This document shows positions 38,339 to 47,474 of a stretch of 64,000 bases of DNA, piece after piece (position 1 is the first letter of the stretch; every line of letters begins with the position of its first letter). The stretch spans positions 1,364,001 through 1,428,000 of the forward strand of contig CBDBZX010000002.1 in assembly GCA_965213645.1 (NCBI GenBank), given 5' to 3'. Source of the DNA: CBDBZX01 sp965213645 (GTDB lineage: Bacteria > Deinococcota > Deinococci > Deinococcales > Trueperaceae). Both the position numbers and the translations under genes were made by a program. The notes under the pieces were generated by a model. That model was not told where the DNA came from and made no database searches. It was given only the letters and a program-made list of their open reading frames with translations.

Positions 38339-39004
38339 TTACCTGCGGCTTGCCAGGATGAAGTAGACGAGGTAGGCGATGGACGTAGCCGCGGCTGCAA
38401 CGTAGGTCATCGCCGCTGCTGTCAGCACATTTCTTGCGCCTCCTTGGTCTCTTGGCGTGACGATGCCTAGCGTGTTAAGTTGCGCCAAAGCCCGCCTGCT
38501 CGCGTCGAACTCAACAGGGAGCGTTACGACTTGAAAAAGCACGGCGGCGCTGAAGAGCACGATACCGACTTGCAAGAGCCCTTGAGACTGTAAGAAGATG
38601 CCGAAAATCGCGGCGTACATCCCGAACTGAGAGCCGATGTTGGCGACGGGTGCTATCGCCGAGCGCCACTGCAAGGGTGAGTAAGCCTTGGCGTGCTGAA
38701 TGGCGTGACCGACCTCGTGAGCGGCGACGGCCATGCCCGCGACGCTCGCGCGGCTGTAGTTGTCTTGCGAAAGCCGCACCACACGCGCTCTCGGGTCGTA
38801 GTGGTCGCTCAATTGACCCTGAACCGCTTCGACTTTTACATTGTCGATGCCGTTCGCTTGTAGAATAGTTCTCGCTACCTCAACACCTGTGAGCCCCGCC
38901 GCGTTTTGCACTTTAGACCACTTGCTGTAGGTGCTGCGTAACCAGCCGCTCACCGCGAGTGAAACAATGAAACCGATGATGCCAATGCCGTAGTAAAGAA
39001 GCAT
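38339..39004 (-). CDS. YugP-type membrane zinc metallopeptidase
   Basis: A 221-residue integral membrane protein with the zinc motif HEVGHAIQH (about residues 96-104) set between hydrophobic helices: an N-terminal YYGIGIIGFIVSLAVSGWL, central PVANIGSQFGMYAAIFGIFL and GIVLFSAAVLFQVVTLPVEFDASRRAL, and a C-terminal helix. GLTGVEVARTIL and DHYDPRARVVRLS are family signatures. Its substrate is unknown. The start has a CAGGAGG site. rsmB follows 11 bases after its stop, so they are co-transcribed. Confidence 0.9.
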   Translation of the reverse strand: MLLYYGIGIIGFIVSLAVSGWLRSTYSKWSKVQNAAGLTGVEVARTILQANGIDNVKVEAVQGQLSDHYDPRARVVRLSQDNYSRASVAGMAVAAHEVGHAIQHAKAYSPLQWRSAIAPVANIGSQFGMYAAIFGIFLQSQGLLQVGIVLFSAAVLFQVVTLPVEFDASRRALAQLNTLGIVTPRDQGGARNVLTAAAMTYVAAAATSIAYLVYFILASRR

Positions 39005-39075
39005 GTTTCCTCCTGAAAATTTAATTCCTTCCTAAGTATATAGGAGAGGAGCGCGGTAGCGTAACCACCGCACCT

Positions 39076-39098
39076 ATCTGAGTTAAGTATACTCAGAT
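39076..39098. promoter_or_regulatory. Hairpin ATCTGAGT/ACTCAGAT upstream of the peptidase gene
   Basis: An 8-bp perfect inverted repeat with a 7-base spacer lies between spoVS and the YugP-type gene. On the plus strand it is followed by TTTTCTT, on the minus strand by no T-run, so it is more likely an operator or processing hairpin than a terminator of spoVS. Confidence 0.35.
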
Positions 39099-39186
39099 TT
39101 TCTTAAATTAGCGTGAGGGGCGCGACATCGTCAGGATTCTAAAGGGGCTGATAAGCAGGATGACGCAAGCCTCGAGGACGGTTGAG

Positions 39187-39462
39187 CTAACCATCCTCGA
39201 GTTGTTCAGAGCGCACGGTGAAACGCACAGCGGTGCGCTCTTCGTTTTGCAGCTCGAGCTTGACAAACGAGGGCTGCGTGGTGAGGTCGAGCCCGTCGGG
39301 TTCGATATAACTCCGCGCAATGGCAATCGCTTTGACCGCTTGATTGACCGCTTGCGGACCAATCGCTTGCACCTCCACCTCGCTCTCACTTCTTAACAGA
39401 GCCGCGATAGCACCTGCGACAGAATTGGGACGGGAGCTTCCCGAGACACGTAGAGTTTCGAT
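39187..39462 (-). CDS. spoVS: SpoVS family protein with ATC start codon
   Basis: SpoVS proteins are small nucleic-acid-binding (Alba-like) proteins; in Bacillus one acts in sporulation, but they are common in non-sporulating Deinococcota. The frame encodes ETLRVSGSSRPNSVAGAIAA, then VEVQAIGPQAVNQAVKAIAI and DGLDLTTQPSFVKLELQNEERTAVRF, the full family sequence (91 residues). No ATG, GTG or TTG exists at the family start; instead ATC at 39462 falls where Met is expected and lies 7 bases after a perfect AAGGAGG. The only later candidate, GTG 39378, would remove the first third of the domain. Confidence 0.88.
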   Translation of the reverse strand: METLRVSGSSRPNSVAGAIAALLRSESEVEVQAIGPQAVNQAVKAIAIARSYIEPDGLDLTTQPSFVKLELQNEERTAVRFTVRSEQLEDG

Positions 39463-39734
39463 AGCGGAACCTCCTTAAACCGAGCAAACGGACCTCTTAC
39501 CGGGGGGACTACCGGGGGGACAGGGTAAAGCTAACAGATATTCAAACCACTGAACGTCTGTCACTAAGCCTACTTGTAACATATAAATGAACCATGAGAT
39601 AGCTAGCAGTGCTGACCTTCTTAGTTTGGTCTTACGGCAGCCTACCTCGAGTTGTATAAGGGGTGGGACTTGCTGATCTCTAACCATTACTTCAATATGC
39701 AGCACTATGCAGCTTTTCGCATCCACAACGCTGC
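39463..39734. other. Gene-free stretch between spoVS and the ilv promoter
   Basis: About 270 bases. It contains the spoVS ribosome site (39470-39476), a tandem CCGGGGGGAC doublet near 39500-39522, and otherwise nothing recognisable. A leftward frame of about 100 codons here has no ribosome site or family motif and runs through the ilv promoter; I do not call it. Confidence 0.4.
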
Positions 39735-39763
39735 TTGACAGCCTCCTTTCCCCTTTGTATACT
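39735..39763 (+). promoter_or_regulatory. Consensus sigma-70-type promoter of the ilvBNC operon
   Basis: TTGACA (39735-39740), a 17-base spacer and TATACT (39758-39763). Start of transcription is expected about 39770-39772, at the ATG of the leader peptide, so the leader would be translated from a leaderless or nearly leaderless message. Confidence 0.85.
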
Positions 39764-39771
39764 CCGTTCAG

Positions 39772-39882
39772 ATGGATGATGTCCACTTCACATTTGCGTT
39801 ATTCACGGAGCTGAGCACCGAATTAGCTTCCGGTTTACTCGTGGGTGAGACCCTAATTCTAGGGACTTGGGGCGTCGTTTAG
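39772..39882 (+). CDS. ilv leader peptide (36 codons, rich in Leu/Val/Ile)
   Basis: ATG 39772 lies 8 bases after the -10 box. Twelve of 36 residues are Leu, Val or Ile, crowded into the last half: GLLVGETLILGTWGVV ends at TAG 39880-39882. Codons include the scarce CTA and TTA. Just after it are a pairable GGGGCGTCG (39869-39877) and a terminator (39902), the classic layout for ribosome-mediated attenuation by branched-chain amino acids. It probably acts only through its translation, not as a product. Confidence 0.75.
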   Translation: MDDVHFTFALFTELSTELASGLLVGETLILGTWGVV

Positions 39883-39901
39883 CGTTTTTTAGACCGACAA
39901 A

Positions 39902-39936
39902 GCCCCGCCGAAACCGATTCGGCGGGGCATTTTTAT
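39902..39936 (+). terminator. Attenuator of the ilv operon
   Basis: Perfect 11-bp stem GCCCCGCCGAA/TTCGGCGGGGC (39902-39912 with 39918-39928), loop ACCGA, then ATTTTTATT. The competing antiterminator is GGGGC-GTCG (39869-39877) pairing with CGAC (39895-39898) and GCCCC (39902-39906). The GGGGCGTCG strand overlaps the last codons of the leader peptide, so a ribosome that finishes the leader would mask it and allow termination, while one stalled at the Leu/Ile codons would leave it free. Confidence 0.85.
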
Positions 39937-40044
39937 TGGCTCGATTTTATCAGCTCGAGTGGCGACATCAATTTTCATGAGCGTTACCAGTTAGACTGGG
40001 CCAAAGCTAGCGACTCTCAACTTAGGGGTCTACAAGGAGGAAGA

Positions 40045-41736
40045 ATGAACGGTGCAGCAGCATTACTCGAGGCCTTATCGCGCGAAGGGGTCAGCCTTGT
40101 CTTCGGACATCCGGGCGGCGCGATTATGCCCACCTACGACGCCCTCTACGATTCGCCCATCAAGCACGTGTTGGTGCGTCACGAGCAAGCGGGGGCGCAC
40201 GCCGCCGATGCGTATTACCGGGCGAGCGGCAGAGTCGGCGTCTGTTTCGCAACCTCTGGCCCCGGCGCAACGAACCTTGTAACGGGCTTAGCGACTGCGC
40301 AGATGGACTCCTCAGCCGTCGTCGCAGTAACAGGCAACGTTCCCTCTTCCCTCATCGGTACGGACGCTTTCCAAGAGGCGGATGTCTACGGCATCACCGG
40401 ACCCGTTACCAAGCACAACTATCTTGTCAAACACGTCAACGATATCCCCAAAGCCGTTAAAGAAGCCTTCCACATCGCCTCCACTGGTCGCCCCGGACCC
40501 GTGCTGATCGACATCCCCAAAGACATCCAACAAGCCGAATTCACCGGACACTTCGACCACGAAGTTGACTTGCCGGGATATAAGCCTACGGTCATAGGTC
40601 ACGCCGGGCAGATCAAACGCGCCGCCAAAGCGATTAAAGCCGCCAAGAAGCCCATCATGATGGTGGGCGGCGGCGGACAGGTCGCCTCGCAGGTGATTGC
40701 AGACTTCACAACGAAGACGAATATTCCCGTTATCACGACGCTCATGGGCATCGGCGCGTACCCCGCTGGCATGGAGAACGCGCTCGGGATGCCGGGGATG
40801 CACGGCACCGTCACCGCGAACCGCGCCATCACCCACTGCGACCTCATCATCGGCGCGGGCCTGCGCTTCGACGACCGCGTGACGGGTAAGATCAGCCGCT
40901 TTGCGCCGAACGCGACAATTGTCCATATCGACATAGATCCCGCCGAAATCTCCAAGCTCGTCAAGGCGCATGTACCTGTGGTGGGAGACTTGCGCGACGT
41001 GCTGCCGCGTTTGGGTGAGTTGCTGGATGAACTCGACATCACCGAATGGTGGAACCAACTTCGCGAGTGGAAAGGGATGTATTACGAGCGCTACAAAAAG
41101 GAGAAGCCCCTCGTTTCCCAAGAGGTCATCCAGATGTTTCAGCGCGAGACGGGCGGTGACTGCGTCGTAACCACCGAAGTCGGCCAGCACCAGATGTTCG
41201 CGGCCCGGCTCTTTCCTACGAACAAGCCGCGTACTTGGCTCACCTCGGGCGGTTTGGGGACGATGGGCTTTGGGCTACCTGCTGCCATCGGCGCGGCGTT
41301 TGCCCGTCCCGGTGAGCAAGTCGTTTGCGTCGCGGGTGACGGCTCCGTGCAGATGAACATTCAGGAGTTGGCAACCATCTACAAACACCAGCTCCCCATC
41401 ATTATCGCAATCTGTAACAACGGGATGCTCGGCATGGTGCGGCAGTGGCAGGAGATGTTTCACGCGCAGCGCTACTCGGAAGTCTTTCTCGCTGACTCCA
41501 ACCCCGACTTCGCCAAGCTCGCTGAAGCCTACGGGATTGACGGCTACAACATCTTTGACCGCGACGAGGCGGCGCGGCTCATCCCCGAAGTTTTGGCGAA
41601 GGGTAAGCCAGCAGTGATGAACTTCGTTGTGTACGAAGCCGAGAAGGTCTTCCCGATGATTCCGGCGGGCGCAGGCGTAGACCAGATGCTCTTGGGCGAC
41701 CAAGACCCCGAAGAACCCGAAGAGGTTAGGGCGTGA
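40045..41736 (+). CDS. ilvB: Acetolactate synthase large (catalytic) subunit
   Basis: Condenses pyruvate, or pyruvate with 2-oxobutyrate, in the first shared step of Val/Leu/Ile synthesis. The 563-residue protein has the three thiamine-enzyme domains: N-terminal catalytic Glu in LVRHEQAGAHAADAYYRASG, central FAD-binding part, and C-terminal thiamine motif GDGSVQMNIQELATIYKHQLPIIIAICNN. An AAGGAGG site precedes the ATG. Its expression should be set by the upstream leader and attenuator. The regulatory-subunit gene overlaps its stop (GTGA). Confidence 0.95.
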   Translation: MNGAAALLEALSREGVSLVFGHPGGAIMPTYDALYDSPIKHVLVRHEQAGAHAADAYYRASGRVGVCFATSGPGATNLVTGLATAQMDSSAVVAVTGNVPSSLIGTDAFQEADVYGITGPVTKHNYLVKHVNDIPKAVKEAFHIASTGRPGPVLIDIPKDIQQAEFTGHFDHEVDLPGYKPTVIGHAGQIKRAAKAIKAAKKPIMMVGGGGQVASQVIADFTTKTNIPVITTLMGIGAYPAGMENALGMPGMHGTVTANRAITHCDLIIGAGLRFDDRVTGKISRFAPNATIVHIDIDPAEISKLVKAHVPVVGDLRDVLPRLGELLDELDITEWWNQLREWKGMYYERYKKEKPLVSQEVIQMFQRETGGDCVVTTEVGQHQMFAARLFPTNKPRTWLTSGGLGTMGFGLPAAIGAAFARPGEQVVCVAGDGSVQMNIQELATIYKHQLPIIIAICNNGMLGMVRQWQEMFHAQRYSEVFLADSNPDFAKLAEAYGIDGYNIFDRDEAARLIPEVLAKGKPAVMNFVVYEAEKVFPMIPAGAGVDQMLLGDQDPEEPEEVRA

Positions 41737-42257
41737 GCCAACATAAGCACGTCATGAGCGTAACGGTGCGCGACAAGCCGGGCGTCTTGGTGCGCATCGC
41801 CAGCCTCTTCGCGCGGCGCGGCTTCAACATCGAATCGCTCTCCGTGGCAAAGTCGGAAATACCGGGCATCTCTCGCACGACGTTCGTCGTCGCAGGTGAA
41901 GATGACACCATCGAACAGGTCGAGAAGCAACTACAGAAGCTCATCGAGGTCATCAAGGTCGTGGACCACAGTGAGGCAGCGTTCGTAGACCGCGAGCTGA
42001 TGCTCCTCAAAGTCGCTGTGAGAACACCCGAAGACCGTGTGGACATCCGCCAGATGGCGCAGGACTTTCGCGCCCGCATCGTGGACGTGCACCGTGACGC
42101 GCTAACCTTTGAAATCACCGGCGACGAGGGCAAGATGGGCGCGTTCATCGAGCAGATGCGCCCGTATGGGATTTTAGAACTCATCCGTACAGGGCGGATT
42201 GCACTGACAAGAAGTGCAGCCGATCCAAGATTGCCGAAGCAGTTAGAAGCAGCGTGA
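41733..42257 (+). CDS. ilvN: Acetolactate synthase small (regulatory) subunit
   Basis: A 174-residue subunit that confers valine feedback control on the catalytic subunit. The N-terminal ACT domain reads HKHVMSVTVRDKPGVLVRIASLFARRGFNIESLSV, and the C-terminal ACT-like half includes RIVDVHRDALTFEITGDEGK. The start is GTG 41733, overlapping the ilvB stop, so translation is coupled. The length is that of the long IlvH-type subunits. Confidence 0.94.
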   Translation: MSQHKHVMSVTVRDKPGVLVRIASLFARRGFNIESLSVAKSEIPGISRTTFVVAGEDDTIEQVEKQLQKLIEVIKVVDHSEAAFVDRELMLLKVAVRTPEDRVDIRQMAQDFRARIVDVHRDALTFEITGDEGKMGAFIEQMRPYGILELIRTGRIALTRSAADPRLPKQLEAA

Positions 42258-42397
42258 AAGAGAAAAGTTGAAAGGACTGAGGACTGAGTGGAAAACCTAT
42301 TCTCTCAATCCCTCGGCTCTGCGGAAACTTTGTAACAGCACTTAGTCCTTTTCTCTTCTTCCACTAACTCAATCATCTTTCAGGAGACACAAACATC
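42258..42397 (+). other. ilvN-ilvC spacer with a long imperfect hairpin
   Basis: GAGAAAAG...AAAGGACTGAG (about 42261-42281) can pair with CTTAGTCCTTTTCTC (42341-42355), giving a stem with one bulge and one wobble. There is no T-run of terminator type directly after the stem other than within its own arm. It may slow transcription or be an RNA-processing site that sets the ilvC to ilvBN ratio. Confidence 0.45.
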
Positions 42398-43396
42398 ATG
42401 GCAAATATCTACTACGATAGCGACGCAAACTTAGAGCATCTTCAAGGCAAGACCATCGCCGTCATCGGCTACGGCTCGCAGGGGCACGCGCACGCACTGA
42501 ACGCGAAGGACTCCGGCTGTGAGGTCGTCGTCGGCTTGCGCAAGGGCTCGGCGTCTTGGATGGAGGCCGAAGAGCACGGCCTCAAGGTCATGGAAGTGGC
42601 TGAAGCAGCTAAGGCGGGCGATTTGGTGATGATCCTCCTGCCCGATGAGGTGCAAGGGCGCGTCTATAACGAGCAGATTGCGCCGAATTTAGAAGCCGAG
42701 AATGCCCTTTTGTTCGCCCACGGCTTCAACATCCAGTTCGGTCAGATTACGCCGCCTCATGAAGTAGATGTCTTCATGGTCGCGCCGAAAGGTCCGGGAC
42801 ACCTTGTTCGCCGCACCTACACCGAAGGGGCGGGCGTACCTTGCCTCATGGCGATTCAGCAAGACGCGACGGGCACGGCGAAGCAGCGGGCACTCGCCTA
42901 CGCCAAAGCGATTGGCGGCACGCGCGGCGGCGTCCTAGAGACCACCTTCAAAGAAGAGACCGAAACCGACCTCTTTGGCGAGCAAGCGGTCCTCTGTGGC
43001 GGCGTCACTGAACTCATGCGCTCAGGCTTCGAGACTTTAGTTGAGGCGGGCTACCAACCTGAAATCGCCTACTTCGAGTGCGTCCACGAGATGAAGCTCA
43101 TCGTGGACCTCATCTACGAGGGCGGCTTCGAGCGGATGCGCTACAGCATTTCGAATACAGCGGAGTACGGCGACTACGTGACGGGGCCGCGCATGGTGAC
43201 GGATGAGACCAGGGCCGAGATGAAGCGCGTTCTAAAAGAGATTCAGTCGGGTAAGTTCGCGCGGGAGTTTTTACTCGAGAACCAAGTCGGTCAACCCACC
43301 CTTAAAGCCGGACGCAAGGCGACGGGTGAGACGCAAGTGGCGAGAGTCGGACAAGGCTTGCGGAAGATGATGCCGTTTATCAAAGGAAGCAATTAG
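42398..43396 (+). CDS. ilvC: Ketol-acid reductoisomerase (NADP+)
   Basis: Second common step of Val and Ile synthesis: rearranges and reduces acetolactate. The 332-residue class I enzyme has the Rossmann fingerprint IAVIGYGSQGHAHALN, a substrate/Mg region FKEETETDLFGEQAVLCGG, and FECVHEMKLIVDLIYEGG. The ATG follows a CAGGAGA site. It is the last ilv gene of the operon; repeat copy 4 follows it. Confidence 0.96.
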   Translation: MANIYYDSDANLEHLQGKTIAVIGYGSQGHAHALNAKDSGCEVVVGLRKGSASWMEAEEHGLKVMEVAEAAKAGDLVMILLPDEVQGRVYNEQIAPNLEAENALLFAHGFNIQFGQITPPHEVDVFMVAPKGPGHLVRRTYTEGAGVPCLMAIQQDATGTAKQRALAYAKAIGGTRGGVLETTFKEETETDLFGEQAVLCGGVTELMRSGFETLVEAGYQPEIAYFECVHEMKLIVDLIYEGGFERMRYSISNTAEYGDYVTGPRMVTDETRAEMKRVLKEIQSGKFAREFLLENQVGQPTLKAGRKATGETQVARVGQGLRKMMPFIKGSN

Positions 43397-43770
43397 CGAT
43401 TAGCTTTTAGGTATTAGCCAAACCCTTGTTTGTCATTCTGAACGGAGCGAAGCGCAGTGAAGAATCTCGTCTTCCAATCTCGACTAGCTAAATTTGCGGA
43501 GAGAGATTCTTCGCGTTCGCTCAGAATGACATCGTGGATTAGTTGTACCCGTTTGCTTTCGCTTAAACAATTTTTAGTGACGTTCAGCCTTTTAAATGTT
43601 AGCTCAACCTTTTTGAGTGGGGAGTTCAGTTGTGTTTGAGTCAAGGCAGTTGAATTGGCTCGAGTCGCTAGGGCGCAGGCTCGGTAACAATCAGCGACTA
43701 TGCTTTTAGCTAACTGCTAATGGTTAACAGCTTCAAACATCCCAACACCTCTTCTCGAAAGGAACCTGAA
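43397..43770. other. Gene-free stretch between ilvC and leuA
   Basis: About 370 bases. It holds repeat copy 4 (43432-43530), a small CTCAACCTTTTTGAG hairpin near 43602, one CTCGAG word, and the leuA ribosome site GAAAGGAA. No promoter could be fixed. An ATG at 43720, in frame with leuA, has no ribosome site and is not used. Confidence 0.5.
43432..43530. repeat. Dispersed repeat, GTCATTCTGAG family, copy 4
   Basis: Ends GTCATTCTGAACGGAGCG and CGCTCAGAATGAC are inverted copies, and GAAGAATCTCGTCT is mirrored by GAGAGATTCTTCG inside, so the whole element folds into one long hairpin. It is the most symmetrical of the four copies. Confidence 0.8.
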
Positions 43771-45351
<1,581 letters not shown>

Positions 45352-45370
45352 GATTGTGGATAAGTGAGTT

Positions 45371-45814
45371 GTGGAGGTTGTCTACTTTGACTCTGAATTA
45401 CCTGTTCCTCAACAGGGTTTTCGAGACGGTGAGGCGTGGTGGCTAGACCCTCAAGATAAATTCGGGAAGTGTCAAAACTGTTTGAAGATTTCACCCTACA
45501 CGTATTACGGCTTATTCTTTGTTGACATAGAGTATGCGTGCTTGTTTATACCAAGCAACGGAATGGTTAGTGACTACGAAGAAGGGATCATCTATACGGA
45601 GGGATTGAAGGATTTTTCTCGATTTCTAAGAGAGGCGAAAAACACGCTAGATCAAGAAGTCTTAGATTTGCTCTGTTCTCAGCAGATTCAGCCTACGCCA
45701 AAAGAGTATCGAATCAAGATAGACGTTGGTAAGTTGAAAACAAGTTTTATCGAACTTGCGGAATTTGCTGAAGGCGCTGAGGAAAGAGGTTTCGAACTCC
45801 AGTTGTGGCTTTAG
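45371..45814 (+). CDS. Hypothetical protein
   Basis: A 147-residue protein I cannot place. It reads MEVVYFDSELPVPQQGFRDG, has a CQNC pair (about residues 34-37), a YYGLFFVDIEYACLFIPSNG strand pair, and a helical C-terminus. It begins with GTG and has no clear ribosome site. Its A/T-rich codons differ from leuA and resemble the following small genes, suggesting it belongs to an acquired block between leuA and cimA. An immunity-like or toxin-antitoxin role would be guesswork. Confidence 0.6.
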   Translation: MEVVYFDSELPVPQQGFRDGEAWWLDPQDKFGKCQNCLKISPYTYYGLFFVDIEYACLFIPSNGMVSDYEEGIIYTEGLKDFSRFLREAKNTLDQEVLDLLCSQQIQPTPKEYRIKIDVGKLKTSFIELAEFAEGAEERGFELQLWL

Positions 45815-45827
45815 GAGAGGTCAAAAG

Positions 45828-45983
45828 ATGAATACTTACACAGCTATTGTCAAAGAGCGTGGGGAATGGTGGATCGGTTGGATTGAAGAGGTTCCTGGAG
45901 TCAATGCGCAGGAAAGGACGAGGGAAGAACTCCTAGTAAGTCTCAAAGAGGTTCTTGAAGAGGCGCTCGAGTTCTCAAGATAA
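45828..45983 (+). CDS. HicB-like antitoxin-type protein
   Basis: A 51-residue protein with the HicB beta-alpha pattern: MNTYTAIVKERGEWWIGWIEEVPGVNAQERTREELLVSLKEVLEEALE, where the GWxEExPGVxxQxxTxEE stretch is the family hallmark. The C-terminal DNA-binding extension of long HicB proteins is absent. An AGGAG site precedes the ATG. No HicA toxin gene is seen on either side, so it is an orphan. The methyltransferase gene starts two bases after its stop codon. Confidence 0.8.
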   Translation: MNTYTAIVKERGEWWIGWIEEVPGVNAQERTREELLVSLKEVLEEALEFSR

Positions 45984-45984
45984 A

Positions 45985-46674
45985 ATGAACTGGCGCTATA
46001 ACGAACTCCAGCAAATCGGCGTGGACTTTTCAGACCAAGCCGAAGTCAAAGCCTATGACCAGAAGCAGGGCTCAAACTCACCGGAAGCCTGCCGTGAACT
46101 GCTGGGGAGGTTAGGCGTCGGTGCGGAGGATAGGGTGCTCGAGTTTGGCACGGCGACGGGCAATTTGACAATTGAAGCGGCGAAGCGGTGTCAGCACGCT
46201 TATGGGGTGGATGTGTCTTTGCCGATGCTCGAGTACGCGCGTGCAAAAGCTGAAAAAGCAGGGATAGATAACGTCACCTTCGTTCATGCTGGATTCTTGA
46301 GCTACGAGCACGCCGCACCACCTATTGACTTTGTGATGACGAAGTTTGCGCTGCATCACCTCTCTGACTTCTGGAAGGCAAGAGCGCTGCTCAACATCGC
46401 GTCTTCACTCAAAATGGGTGGGCACTTATACCTACAAGATGTCATCTTCTCTTTTTCGCCTCAGTCGGCTGAGCGAGAGGTTGAGGCGTGGATTCAAGAG
46501 GTTACAACGTATAGCGGATTCTCTCGAGCCGAGTTTGAGACGCACGTTCGCAATGAATACAGTACCTTTGACTGGATCATGGACGGGTTGTTGGCGAGAA
46601 CAGGCTTTGAGATTCTGGAGAAGAACGTAGAGTCGCCCACTTACACTGAGTATCTGTGCGGGAGGGTGAGTTAG
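45985..46674 (+). CDS. Class I SAM-dependent methyltransferase
   Basis: A 229-residue methyltransferase with motif I VLEFGTATGNLTIEAAKRC, motif II YGVDVSLPMLEYAR and a later FVMTKFALHHLSDFWKARAL, typical of small-molecule or UbiE-like enzymes. The substrate is unknown. ATG 45985 follows the HicB-like stop after one base (TAAAATG), so the two genes are translated from one message. It lies in the accessory block between leuA and cimA. Confidence 0.8.
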   Translation: MNWRYNELQQIGVDFSDQAEVKAYDQKQGSNSPEACRELLGRLGVGAEDRVLEFGTATGNLTIEAAKRCQHAYGVDVSLPMLEYARAKAEKAGIDNVTFVHAGFLSYEHAAPPIDFVMTKFALHHLSDFWKARALLNIASSLKMGGHLYLQDVIFSFSPQSAEREVEAWIQEVTTYSGFSRAEFETHVRNEYSTFDWIMDGLLARTGFEILEKNVESPTYTEYLCGRVS

Positions 46675-46703
46675 CCATACATCTAATGGCACTCGGCATC
46701 TAA

Positions 46704-47117
46704 ATGGCAAAAGATAAGTTCCACGACCTTGTAAGGAACGCGCTCATCAAAGACGGTTGGGAAATCACCCACGACCCATATGTGCTTCCTATCCCCGAAT
46801 TCAAGCCGATGCAGATTGACTTGGGCGCAGAAAGAGTATTAGCGGCGCAAAAGGAGAAAGAGAGGATTGCGGTAGAGGTCAAGAGCTTTGTTAGTCCGTC
46901 TTTTTTGCACGACTTTTATGGAGCAGTAGGTCAGTTCGTTGCTTACAGAACGGCGTTAGCAGCTAAGGAACCGGAGCGCATCCTCTACCTCGCTGTGCCG
47001 AGCGGAGTTTACAATACTTTCTTTGGTCGCGGCTTAGTGGGAACGGTTGTGAAAGAGCAGCAGTTAAAGCTAATCGTCTATCATATTGCTGAGAAGGAGG
47101 TCATCCTATGGCATTAG
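46704..47117 (+). CDS. xisH: XisH family protein (PD-(D/E)XK-like)
   Basis: XisH was named for fdxN-element excision in heterocystous cyanobacteria but is widespread outside them; its real activity is unclear. The 137-residue protein has a nuclease-like core: D39 in MQIDLGAERV and E58-V-K60 in IAVEVKSFVSPSFLHDFYGAVGQF, the D...ExK pattern. The end overlaps xisI by 10 bases. No excisable element is evident here. A toxin-antitoxin-like or host-defence role is only a possibility. Confidence 0.87.
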   Translation: MAKDKFHDLVRNALIKDGWEITHDPYVLPIPEFKPMQIDLGAERVLAAQKEKERIAVEVKSFVSPSFLHDFYGAVGQFVAYRTALAAKEPERILYLAVPSGVYNTFFGRGLVGTVVKEQQLKLIVYHIAEKEVILWH

Positions 47118-47461
47118 CGGAGCACCGCCAAATCATTAAGCAGGTACTGAGCGAAACTTTAGGCAACATGAGTTCTATTAAAGGGATTGAGGTTCAGCTC
47201 GTCTTCGATGAGGTGCGCGATCATTACCATCTCGTACAAGTCGGTTGGGTAGACGACAAACGTTTCTGTGGCAGCTTCATCCACATTGACCTCATCGGCA
47301 ACGAGGCTTGGATTCAGTACGACGGCACGGAGCATGGCATTGCGTTTGACCTGATGGAGCGCGGCATACCCAAAATGTCCATCGTGCTTGCATACTACGA
47401 ACCCGCCCACCGAGCCCTTACTGAATTTGGAACAGGCGATCAACACGTGGAAGCTGCCTGA
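47108..47461 (+). CDS. xisI: XisI family protein
   Basis: A 117-residue partner of XisH. The family features ALAEHRQIIKQVLSE near the start, FDEVRDHYHLVQVGWVDDKRFCGSFIHIDLI in the middle and YDGTEHGIAFDLMERGIPK afterwards are all present. It overlaps xisH by 10 bases behind a GAAGGAGG site, so the two are coupled, as nearly always seen. cimA starts 14 bases after its stop. Confidence 0.88.
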   Translation: MALAEHRQIIKQVLSETLGNMSSIKGIEVQLVFDEVRDHYHLVQVGWVDDKRFCGSFIHIDLIGNEAWIQYDGTEHGIAFDLMERGIPKMSIVLAYYEPAHRALTEFGTGDQHVEAA

Positions 47462-47474
47462 ACGAGTGAACTAG

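Noticed and set aside
39475..39786. A leftward open frame of about 100 codons upstream of ilvB
   Set aside because: It has no ribosome site or family motif and runs antisense through the consensus ilv promoter and the start of the leader peptide.
39770..40044. T-box riboswitch ahead of ilvB
   Set aside because: No T-box consensus or specifier-loop layout is seen; the leader peptide with an overlapping antiterminator explains the structure better.
46704..47461. An excisable fdxN-type element around xisHI
   Set aside because: No recombinase gene, split gene or flanking direct repeat was found near the pair.
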